64,000 bases of DNA from Apostichopus japonicus (lineage: Eukaryota; Echinodermata; Holothuroidea; Aspidochirotida; Stichopodidae). The stretch spans positions 407,001 through 471,000 of the forward strand of contig NC_092569.1 of assembly GCF_037975245.1 (NCBI RefSeq), in the 5' to 3' direction. Shown here one piece after another: positions 40,101-52,100 of the stretch. The position numbers were made by a program, and so were the translations under genes. Under the pieces are notes generated by a model, which saw only the letters and a program-made list of their open reading frames with translations, ran no database searches and had not been told where the DNA came from. The first letter of the stretch is position 1. Each line of letters opens with the position of its first letter.

Positions 40101-43100
40101 GATGTCATCCAACACATGAGTGATGTGGAGAAGATGAGAGACAGCAGCAGTGATCTCTTTCAGATTCATCCTCAGGTAGAGAGGGAAATACAACCAAAAG
40201 TTGGTGAGTATAAATTAGTCTAAATATAGAGATACTCTGTAAATGTTGGATAACGATACCTTAGGACAGAGCCTCTTGGAGTTTGTATCTAGGATAGAGT
40301 GAAATACGTTCCAAATTTGGTCACGATGAGCTGTGTTGGCATTGTGAATGGGAAAATAGGAGAAGGGGGTAGTGTAATTGGGACGGTTCTGAAAACAACA
40401 GGTTGTTAAAAAGGATTGGTAGAGGAAGGAACAAGTCTGTGTGGCATTGCTTCTCTGTTTAGTGTTGTCAATGTCATATTGAAAAGTAGTTAACAGCACA
40501 CAGGCATGGAATCAAATTGATTACATGGTCATAGTATTCATTGCAAGATGGGATCATTTTGGTCTGGGGCTGTTATGTCTTTTCATGAGAGATTTATCTG
40601 TAGAGTATTAATGCACAGCAGAAAGAAGAGATGTCTAAACCTTCGACAGCTACAGTAAATTGATAGTTTTGAACCATTGATGGTCGTCACTCATAATTTC
40701 TGCTCAAGTTATCCTTAAGCCCATCATTTTACTATTTAGTACTATTTCTGTTTAGAAATTCTCCTTTGTCTTGAAACGTTCTCAAATTTTCTTTCCATAG
40801 ACGATGTTGTCAGGAGGTACCAGGCCCTGCAGGCTCAGCTGGAAGAACGCTTGCAGGTACTGCGAAATGCCCTGGCAGACTCTCAAGATATCCGTGCCAA
40901 CTTGGACATGCTGCTACGCTGGCTTGACCAGGCTGAAAGGGAGACCCACAAACTAGACAAGGGCACCCTGGTACGAGTACAACGGGAACCCTTGAGGGAC
41001 GTTATAGAACAACAACAGGTAAGTTTACCTCCAAAATAAAGAGAACAATACACAATTGTATTCTGGGGAGGCTGAGGAAGACAAAGTCACCAGCGTATTG
41101 ACTATAATTAGCATTACCATGTAGCATATGTGATTGGTTAATTGATTGATCAACTTTATTATTTCCATAAATGGGGTTCGGATGGTGTTTGGATGAAACA
41201 TCTAAATGTTTCAATGTGATTCAAGTTCTATATTGAATATGTATTTTACTTTGTTGTTGGGGGTGGGGCTGGGTGAGGGAAGTAAACCCCTATTGGAAGG
41301 TTGAAAGGATAAACCTATTCTCAGGACAGGCTTTCAAATGGTGTGAAAAGTTTTCTTGAGATGCAATTATACCCTTGTAAAAGAATTTCCATTAACCATG
41401 TGCTCGTTTCTCGATAGGTTCTGCACAAGGATATTGAGGGTCACAGACCGGCCGTAGAGTCCATACGTAAGGCTGTCAGCAAATTGATTGAATCAGGTGA
41501 ACCACTGGAGGTAGAGGAGCTGAAGACATCCTTAAATGAACTCAATTCAAGATACCAGGATGTCGACTCCACCACCAAGAAATATGCAGATGACATCAAC
41601 AGTCTGACCACAAAACTGGGTGAATTTGAGAAGAGAGCAGAGGAACTTGACAGCTGGTTGGTGCCCACCATTCAGACAGTTCACAGCAAGGCATTTGGAC
41701 AGATGCCAGAGAACCAGTTAGAGGGGAAGATTAAGGTCAGTATCAGATTGTTTATAAATGATGTAAATTGTCCTGAATCAACCAATGAACTGATTGCCCT
41801 AATAGATTATGGTAAATCTTTTAAAGCAGTGGTACCTGGTGATAATATTATGGGGTGGGGAGGAGGGGGTGATATATTTGGCTGAATATTTGGGTAATGG
41901 CACTGCTGCTGAAAAAAAAAAATGTAGAAACGGAGGGTAGATTCTTTGGTTAAAGACCTGTGTGAACAGTTTTCCAACCTTGCTTAATAACCATTGTAAA
42001 TAATTCAGGAATGGAGGTCATTTTCGGTAGCAGTTGGAAGAAAGTTGGGAACCACTGCTTTCAGACAATATTGGATTTGAGATTATCTTCTGACACCACA
42101 GTGACTAAAACATATGATAATTTACTTCAATACACAATTATCTTACCAGTAACAATGTCAGGTAATGATTTTAATAGGTTTGCAAACAAAACAGTAAACA
42201 ATAACTTAAATTTGTGGGACACATAATTTGGTGTATTTTATAACACTATATTCACTATACTTCCCATTAGTAGTTTCCAAAATGCTTTAATCACATTGAC
42301 ATCTCAGTTAGGATAGTGGGGTGAACAACTAAGTGTAGATGTTATACAAAGTGAGAATAAAGTTCATGATGCATAGTTTAAGCTACAAGAAAAGCTTTTC
42401 ACTAACTGCTTTTATATTCTGTGTTTGTTACCTGCAGGAGTTGCGAAAGCAGATGGAAAGTAACCGACCAAAGCTAGCTCAAGTGAAACAAGTCGGGGAT
42501 CAACTGAAGCATGACCCAAGGGCCAACGATGTCCTTTACATCGAGAGGATCGTATCCAACCTTGACACCAACTGGAACCTTCTAGAAGATGGCCTGGCAG
42601 AAAGGTACGTCTAAACCTGGACACTCCCACATCCTGTACGAATGCTCTGATAAAACCCAAAACAGTGATAAGAAAAGATACTTGTTAAATTTGTTAATGT
42701 AGATTGGATTTTAATACTCACTTTGTGTTCTAATGAAGACACATTTCTCTTCCAGCACAAGTAACATATATCTCTTCACTGTTATATTGTATTTACAGAG
42801 AAAGGCAAGTCGTTGACCACCAGAATGGCAGTAGACAATACAGTGGTCAACACAAAGATGTGACCAATTGGTTGACTACCATCGAGAGGAAGGTAGACCA
42901 TGCCCAACCCAAAGTGAGAGACGCAGCCGCAATTCAAGCCAGCATCAAGGAACTGAAGGTGAGATACGTTTCCTCAAAAAATATTATAGGTTATCTTAAA
43001 TAAGTTGGTGTCTTACATTTTCTGATCAATCATTAGCTATTCAAGCTAACATTAGTTTACCAATCTTAGAGACTTGCTTGAGTGAAAAAATTTGAAGAGA

Positions 43101-46100
43101 ACAATCATTTTCTTGTTTTGTTTGTTCTATTTAGCCTCTTCTTGAAGATGTTGACCACCATGAACCAAATATCATAGAGGTTAACCAATCAGGAGAGGCT
43201 GTGGACCATCTGAAGAGCATTCTTGTACACCCATTGGCTCATCCAGCATTGTTCAAATCAACACAACTTACCAAGGAGGTTGTGCCTGCTCAGAGCATCG
43301 ACAATGACTATTCAGTAGATGGTAGGGAGACAAACAACTGTTGCATTTATGTAAAATTAGTTAAATGTTTGATAATTATAAAGAATCTGTATATTAAGAA
43401 TAGGTTGATTTGGCTTGGTTTCAGTCTAATGTAACAAGTGTCTTCAAAAGAGGTTTTTTGACCAGAAAATTCACATGTTGAAAACCTGTTGTTACGGTTT
43501 TAACATCTGAGAACATTTAGGTTATACGTCTTTCTGAGAAGTAATATGTTGATTATACCTCGTAAATGAACTTGTTTATAAAAACCTTTCCAATTTCCAA
43601 TTGTAGATTGACAGTTCTAACCTAAGAACCCTGGTGTTGTAGAAAACTATGGTGTAACTAATGGTGCATGGGGTGGGGGTGGGTGGGTGGGAGAAGTAGG
43701 AGGGGGGAGACTATGCCATCCAGCTTGGTAATTTTTATCAATGTCTGCTAATGTGGGATCCTGTTGAGCAAGTTAGCGTTAATTCAAGTTTGGCTTCCTG
43801 AATACTATTGTCTTGTTGAAAGAAATAAACTCTGGCTTCATGAATACTTGTTGAAAGAACCATCAGAGGTAAGTAACACAACCACTGTTTTGAACCAAAC
43901 AACTAACCAGTGTACATAGCTCTACACAGCTGTGTACTCTGTTTATAGTATTTGTCTCATTCCTGATCATGTGATATGTCATGTAATGTATCATGTGATT
44001 CATATACAGTATTACCTACAGTCAATACCCAGACCCAACTAACCAGTGTACATAGCTTTACACAGCTGTGTACTTTGGTTATAGTATTTGTCTCTATTCC
44101 TGATCATGTGATGTGTCATGTGATGTGTCATGTGATGTGTCATGTGATTCACATTTCATATTTTACCTACAGTCAACAACCAGACCCATCGTGAGCTCTC
44201 TGATGTGAACAACAGATACGATCAGCTGCGGAAGACCCTTCTCGACTCTCTAGAGGATCTGCAGGTGGCCGGAAGGTGCTTGGAAGAATCTGCTAGTATC
44301 CAGACAGAACTGAATTGGGTGATTGCAACTGATGCCAAACTCGAACAAAGCAGACCTCAGAGTCTTAAGATTGAACCGTTGGAAAGGGAAGTTGGGAACT
44401 TCCAGGTAAGATGGGATGAAAAGATCACAATATTTACTTTTTCTTCTTTGAGGGTGCAAAATATTGCATAAGCAATGGCTTGTGATTCTTGAAGGTATCA
44501 AGCTTACTTTAGCTTAAAAGACATATCAATCCATCAAAAGAAAGAAAGAAAAATTTAATTTTGATATAAGGTAGGTAAGTAATTGAATCAATAATTGTAT
44601 AGTCTTCATTGGTTTTCCTTCTGAAGTCGTAAGTAAAACACAAGCACATAGTTATAAGCTCCTTCTCTCTCAAATTGAAGAGAAGCTTTTAATATTTCTG
44701 AGGTTACATAAAATACAAATCTCTGACTTTCTGTTTTCTTCTACAAACCAATAGACTATACATGGCTCTATTGAGTCCAAGCAGGCAGCCATTAGCGATG
44801 CTCTGTCCAAGGCAGAACATTTCCAGAGAGAATACAGAGATCGTCTCTCACCAGACCAGCAACAACCGCTCCAGAAGAGCATCGACCAACTCCGCACCAG
44901 CTACGAGACGGCCAAAACTAAATCTCTAGACTGGGTGACCGATTCCTCAAAGACTCTGGAGAGGCTGAAACAAGAAGAAGAAGAGAGGGTTGGGGAAATT
45001 AACCTCATCATCTTCATACATATTCATCACAATTAATATTCATGTCTCTTCATGGTTATACATTACAACCGTTAATGATTGGCCATGAAGTGCTACTTGT
45101 ATATAGTCTTAGATGTATTGTGTGGTTCGTCTGCACCACTTTAGTACTGTCCTATATACATGTAGCATTGCATGTTGAAGAAAATTCTATGTGTTAAACA
45201 AGTCTCAGAATACTGCAAAACGACAATCAATAAATGTCGGTCATTTCTGCCTACTTCAATCTGCTGTTACGACTGGTGCAGTTTGCTGTTTTGACTGCCA
45301 CAGCAGGCATTTTCAAAACTGTTTATCTTTTCTTTAGCATGCAATGACTGTGTTTGCACTTGTCTGGTTATTCTGCACTAGTATGTAGTATTTTATGTGA
45401 TGTAACATATGCTCTGTATGTTATCATGTTAGATTAGTCTCATTACAATGACACCCGAGAAAAATCAGTTGATGGTCCCAGAATAAACAAGATCAGACTT
45501 TTGACAACATTGCCTGGTGGGATTAATATCTGGTGGGATTAATATCTGGTGGGATTAATATCTGTGGGGTTTAAGTTAGAATAAATACTTCATGGTTACA
45601 AATAAGAGGAGGTTAATGATAAATGCTGCTCTCAAAAAAGAAAAAAATTGTGGTAACTGAATTGTTAAAAATATATTGGCTTTCTTAACCACTGAAAAAA
45701 AGTTATTTGTACTTTTGACAATAAAACTTGCATCCTCCCAACTTGATGCTTCTTGATCAGGTTGTTTAGCATTATTCTTATGCAAGAACTATTGATGTAA
45801 TGTTTAATACCTTTGTCGATGGGGGGGGGGGGAGAGGGGATGTTGAAGGGGGTAACATTAGTGAACTACATATTTAATGCAAAAGTCTGAAATTACCTTA
45901 AAGAAAGGTTCAATCCTGCAAAGGGAAGTGTCAATTAGGGTGTGTCCTTAGACTCACTAGTAATTTCAGCTTTAAAAATCATTTTAGATGTCAAATGTCT
46001 CCAAGAAAGCAGCACCAAGTCAGATCAGTTATGACCATTCCGTGTTTTACATTTCACGTTTTTGGAATATTGTTGTCTTTGTACATCTTCATTCCTTTTA

Positions 46101-49100
46101 TTCTCATTTTCATTTTCGTTTGTTCATCTGACTTGGCAATCTTGTTACCATGGTTTCACATTTTCCCCCCTGTCACTCCATAGCTTTTACTTTTCATTAT
46201 AAAAGTTCAGTTTCCTTTCTAATAATCCATTACTTGCTATGATAATGATGTAAGGGTTTCTATCTGAGCTTACATCACTATCATAACTGAATATTCATAA
46301 TATTTAAATCATCAACCAACCAATCACATTCATTCCATCATTTTTTAAACTATGTGAGGGTCAATGTTTTGCTGTTTGAACACACATAATTTAATGTTAT
46401 ATTGCTCACATTATCATAATGATAACCTAACAAAACCATGCAAATTACTTTTTGCACTAAAGAAGATTCTAACATATTTTGGGAAATTAATCTAACTGGA
46501 AGCTGGTGAAATTTGATAATTTTATAACCACACTCTTCAACTGTTATATCATAATATCTTCACTGATTCCACTCTGACAAATCAACTAAACCTTTACTAA
46601 CAAACAAACAAACAATCTTTTTTCAGCAGTATCCAGTGTTGTGAGTACAGTTAGAACCTTTACCTTTAGTTTACATCTGTTTTAGTTAGTTAATAGTTTA
46701 AATGATCTCTCTGAGGTGAATCTATGGCGCTCCTGTTGTCTCTGTGCTCAATTCTTCCTACTTCTTCTTCCTTTATCGATGTCACAAGATGTAGAATAGA
46801 AGCCAGGGGTTCACAAGGTAGTCCCGTAACTCTGTTTTTCTATTTCAGCTCAAAACTGTTTCTGTTTCAGATTGTCAAGTTCGGAAAAAAACGTAGATAT
46901 CGAAGGTTGCAAGTGAGCAGTTTCTTGTTTCATCAAAAGAAAAGTTGGGTTTTTAACCAACTCTTTTGGGAGCTTTTAGAAAGAGTACCAAGGCAACAGT
47001 AGTGTCATAGCTTTACCTGTGTTTCACTCGTGGAACAATCACCGAGGTTTGCCAGCCATTTCATCAATATCTTTCGACATCGTTCTCTTTAGATTCGCAT
47101 CGAGAGGCAGCTCCAAGAAAGAGTGGCCCTCCTCTTGGAGTTACTAGACTGGATAACCCAAGCTGAAGAAGCATTGGGGTCTGAACAACCCCAGAGTGAA
47201 GAGGCCAGAGTCTTGACTGAACAACTTAATGCTCACAAGGTATACATATCACGTATACTAAAATAGTATACACAGTTAGAGTCCACACTGTAAGAGTCCA
47301 CACTGTTAGAGTCCACACTGTTAGAGTCCACACTGTTAGAGTCCACACTATTAGAGTCCACACTGCTAGAGTCCACACTGTTAGATTCCACACTGTTAGA
47401 GTCCACACTTTAAGAGCCCACACTGTTAGATTCCACGCTGTTAGAGTCCACACTGTTAGATTCCACACTGTTAGAGTCTACACTGTTAGAGTCCACACTG
47501 TAAGAGTCCACACTGTTAGAGTCCGCACTGTTAGAGTCCACACTGTTATAGTCCACTCTGTTACAGTACACACTGTTAGAGTCCACAATGTAAGGGTCCA
47601 CACTGTTAGAGTCCATGCCAGTGCTTACTGATGAGTTGCAGTGGCCTGACTCCTTTGGTTTAGCTTGTTTTGTAGATGAGGTTTATTTGTTGGCATGACG
47701 ATGCAGAACACAAACTACATGTGTTTCATATTAAGAGCATAAAATAATAGTAAACATGTTATTTAGCTTGCCCTCTTTGAAGTAAAATAGTTTTGTAAAA
47801 GGTACAGCTTAAAAGTTAACAACTAAATATGGCTTCAGAATAATGCGAAGATGTTTTATGTGTGCCTCAAGAGTAAATACAGTGCTCTCAAAACTTGTCT
47901 GCATTTGAATTAAAGTTATTAGACATGTTAGTATGTTGTTATGGCCAGACAGTACAGGATTCCTTGCAAGACCCCACCAATCAACTCATCAGAATTAGTT
48001 GTTGATTTTCTGTTCATTCATAGAACCTTCATGATGACATCCTCATCCACCAACAACCCATGGCTCAGATCGTTCAAAGTATTGAACAATTTTTGAAACT
48101 TTACGAGAAGAGGATTAGCTCGGAGAATGTGAACAAACTGCGAGAGGGCAAGGAAGGTCTGAGGACACGATATGACGTGGTCCTGACAGAATCGTACAAA
48201 CGGATCAACCACCTGATCCCTGCAGTGAATGAGGTCAGCAAACTGGAAACAGAAAGTAAGGACTTGTTTGATTGGTGCGACAAAGCCGAGCGAGCTTTGA
48301 CAAAACTGACGCAAAACATCGGCAAGGATTACCCAACGCTGCAGAGCCAGCTGAAAGAACAGAGGGCGTTTGTGGAGGATCTGAATGATCACAAAGGAGA
48401 ATTGATGTTCATCAACAAGACAGGATCTGCATTCCTAGATCAAGCTAAGGTCAGTGCATCAACTATTCTCCTAAGTGAGCTAAGACTTTAACGAGATGTA
48501 ACATATTACAATCAATCCAGTTTAGTGCCATACTGCAGTCGAGTTTGAAATGAAAATCAGAATTAATTACAAACTGGTGGTGCATTCCCAATTTAAGGAA
48601 TTGGATCCTATTGCCTCATAAGCAACGACTTTATTAATTTAACTTGTTCTTTTTTCTAACTTGTGCGTTTATCTTTTGTTTTTGTCTTGAACAGCTTTAC
48701 AAGGAAGTCCTTGGCACTTTCCGAAGCAATGTTCTGTCTCGACAATTCAACCGCAGTTTCCAAGAGGCACCAGACTCTGATATCATCCGAGATCGATTGA
48801 CGAGCATCAATGAGGCCGTGGAGAAGATGAGAGTGACGTCCACCAAGCACGGTGAACTCTTGAGACTTCTGGTGGAGAAACATGAGCGGTACAACCACTC
48901 AGTGGATAGCTTTGGTAGATGGCTGTCGGGAGCAGAGGACAAGTTGGGAAGTCTGAGGAAAGAGCCAGTCGGAGGTGAACCAGTCATCATCAAGAAACAG
49001 ATTGACAGAGTCATGGTAAGTCATCACTTGGCTGCGTCAAGTAGAGTCATTATTTAATGAGATGATGTCTCGTTCAGGGAAATCAAGGAAAGATCATAAC

Positions 49101-52100
49101 AGATTATGAGATAATAATGCTAATAATAATGCTATTTAAAGCAGTTAAAGTTGAATTAACAAAGTACATTGTGTGTCAGACAGTGATTCCAGCCAAATTT
49201 GAGCTTTTTAGCTTCATTTGAGAGCAAACTCTAGATTTCTTTCAGCTGACATTTACCTTTTTATTGTAGAAACTTTTAAGCTATTACAAAAGGTTTTTTA
49301 AGTATTTGGCATTTTTGTTGTTCACCAAAGATCTGACCGTTTAAATTCTCAACCCTTCAAATTAATAGAGAATTCACATCTTCCCAACAAGTTATAATAC
49401 ATACAAAGATAACAATTTCGTTTGATGACAGGATTTCAACGAAGATATCTTATCTCATGGACGTGACCTAGACCTGATGAGGGAGTACGCAGATGACCTA
49501 CTCGAATCACAGCCTGACCTTCGTCACATGGTTGAAAATATCATCGGTAGGTCCTCCATCCTCCCAGTTGACCTCTGGTCTGCTTCTTTGATGTCTCTTT
49601 GACCTCATTTAACTGACTTTATTAATCTGACCTCTGAGTACCAAAGATGACCTCACTTCACCATAAACCTACTTGCTTTGGGAGTAAAGCAATTAATGTC
49701 ACAATGGTTGTTTTAAATATTGAGAAATTCTTTTGCTTTCCTGACAAACATCATTTAGCCTAGACCTAACAGACTTGCATAACAGAAGCGTTTCAGTATA
49801 GCCTGCATTGTAAGAACCAAGATGGAAGCTGTGATTGGCACTAAATGTTTTAACAAAAATCTGGAAACTTCCTGGAAAAACCCTTATGAAACCTTGAGAT
49901 AGTCTTCAAAATGTTTATAAAAGGCCATCTCATTACTTTGAGGTATTCTGTGGTATAATTGGCAGTTTATTTCAGTTTTAATCCCCAATATTAAAGATTA
50001 CAAGCATCAGAAGTTTCAAACTTTCAAATAAATGATTTACTATATCATAGGTGACAGCACCAAGCGATATGAGGCCCTACTCGCCAAGTTACGTGAGCTG
50101 CTGAATGCCCTCCAAGCTGCTCTTGCAAGCTCTCAGGGTCTCCATGAGCAACTGGACATGACCCTGAGGTGGCTGGACGAAGCAGAAAGGAACGTCCACA
50201 AGATGGAGAAAGGAACGGTCATAGTGGCCCAGAAGGAACCACTACAGGAGAACATGAAGGAACAAATGGTAGGTCTTTGTAGAGTCATCCAGGGTACCAT
50301 TGGAAGTAATTCACTTAAGGTTGTTTTTGTAGGTTTATTTGGATATATTGGAAGTCTATGGACCCATGCCATGAAAAGATTAAAATCCTTTACAACTGAC
50401 CACCAAAATCTATCCAGTGAATGTCATCTGAAGTCTTTAAACTGAATACAGATTTTAAGTAGGGGATATTTCAAAATTTATTAGCCATTTCTGATGTTTT
50501 TAAACTGGAAACCTTAAAAACCATCTAAGTGGCCTAACATCAACCACTTCTGATGAACATTTTCTTCCAAGTTAAAGTTAGGGATCACACTACACACACA
50601 CAAGTTCTCTTTCCCCTCAATATTATTTATTTTATTCGAACCCAAAGGAATACTGAGTATAGTTTTAGCATTTTTTATTTTAATTATTGAAAGTTTAACC
50701 TATTTCTCGATTTCAACAACACAGGCAATTCAAACCGACATTGAGACCCACAAAACAACCATCGACACACTGGTATTGACAGCGACTAGTGTGGCCAGAA
50801 ACAGTGAACCAGACACGGCTAGATTGATAACCTCCAAGATGGAGAGTATTGAGAGACGGTACACCACCATCAGCGACGTCACCCTGCAACACGGTGATGA
50901 CCTGCGATTCCTCAACGGCAAGGTCAACGACTTTGAGAGAGAGGTAGACAAGCTGGAAGACTGGGTCATCCCAACCATCGAGATGCTGGAGGACAAGAAC
51001 TTGATGAGTGGAGGAGATGTCACACAGCTGAGTAAAAAGATCAATGTAAGAATCTAGGCATTGAAGATGAGGTGGGTGGGGGGGTACGGGAAGGGGAAAG
51101 GGGAGACGGTTTGGAAGGGGGTAATGGGAGGGGATATGGAAGGGGGTGAGGTAAGGGGGGAAGGGGAGGTGGTTTGGAAGGGGAAAGGGGGTATGGAAGC
51201 GGGTGAGGTAAGGGGGTAATGGGAGGGGATATGGAATGGGTGAGGTAAGGGGGAAAGGGGAGGTGGTATGAAAGGGAAAGGGGAGGAGTATGGAAAGGGG
51301 AAATATGTGGAATATGGGAAAAGGGAAGGGGTATGGATGGGGGTGGGGTATGTTGGCAATGGGAAGGGAATGAGGTGTGGAGGGGGAGAACAGTAGAGGA
51401 GAAAGAAGTTAATTTGTTGCCCTGAATAATATAAAAATCCCCCAAAATATGCTAATTTTAGGCAATTGTCATCTGTGATTGCTGTGTAAAACTTTCCTTA
51501 CAGCTATTGAACTACTGTCTGTTTAAAGAGTGAATGAGTTATTCCATTCTTAGTTTGCCAGGGATCAGATGTAAGACCCTCTAAAGTTATTCCATTATTT
51601 CTCTTATATTAGGACGCTGCGGCCATATTTGACCAACAGCAAGATCAGTACAGGCTGGTGCGTGAACTTGGAGAAGAGATCATTAAGAGGAGCAAAGCAC
51701 AAGACACCAGCTTTGTCAGCGGTGTCCTCAGTAACGTAGACACCAACTGGAAGACCCTGTCTGACCTTCTAGATCTCAGGTGGGTGTTTATATTAGGCAG
51801 GTCAAAGGTCAATTGGACAACCTAATCAAATCCTTTTGTCATACCATCTTTCTTTCAGTGTTATTTCAACTTTCAGTTTTACAGATTGTTTGTTTCTTTC
51901 TTTTCGTTTAATATAATGGAAACGGTGCAAACACTGTGTATTTCACACTGATCAAGAAAACAAGGAATTTACTTAATTCAGTTTAGAGAATGGAAAGATC
52001 ATGAAGATGTACAATGGTTTATAATTTCTCTGATAATGTCAGACCAGTTCAAAGTTATTGCTAGTTTTCACTCTACTATTTAATAAATTTGGAAGAAGCT

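Larger units (their letters stand above)
37638..44405 (+). repeat. Super-repeat block 6 (exons A6-L6)
   Basis: 842 codons in 11 exons, the shortest block because K6 has the shortest hinge (187-bp exon). Introns 37872-38374, 40204-40800 and 41019-41417 show nothing supported beyond a G tract in the last. Intron 41736-42437 has a possible hAT-like MITE, and 43322-44172 a tandem copy of the L6 acceptor region. The following intron 44406-44754 shows nothing supported. Confidence 0.92.
44989..47092 (+). other. Intron A7/B7 (2.1 kb)
   Basis: Holds the 20-bp repeat at 45519, a G run at 45822-45834 and microexon candidate m1. The open frame at 46724-47002 has no spectrin features and crosses m1 in another context; I do not call it a gene. 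The rest shows nothing supported. Confidence 0.7.

Noticed and set aside
45989-46135. Open stretch after attttag (MSNVSKKAAPSQIS...)
   Set aside because: No in-frame consensus donor; becomes hydrophobic and ends at a stop.
46724-47002. 92-codon open frame in intron A7/B7
   Set aside because: No spectrin or other domain features; mostly intronic T-rich sequence. Only the 42-bp m1 segment has exon-like borders.
47271-47613. CRISPR-like array
   Set aside because: Repeats are directly adjacent without spacers and lie in a eukaryotic intron.
47226-47616. Minus-strand frames with repeating VWTLTV or SNSVD peptides
   Set aside because: Direct translation of the 15-bp minisatellite, not a gene.
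48018-48392. Long minus-strand open frame opposite exon C7, and similar ones opposite other exons
   Set aside because: They mirror the codon structure of the sense exons, have no family features, and end at random with respect to splice signals.
51041-51445. Pro/Ser-rich minus-strand frame
   Set aside because: Complement of the polypurine tract; low complexity.
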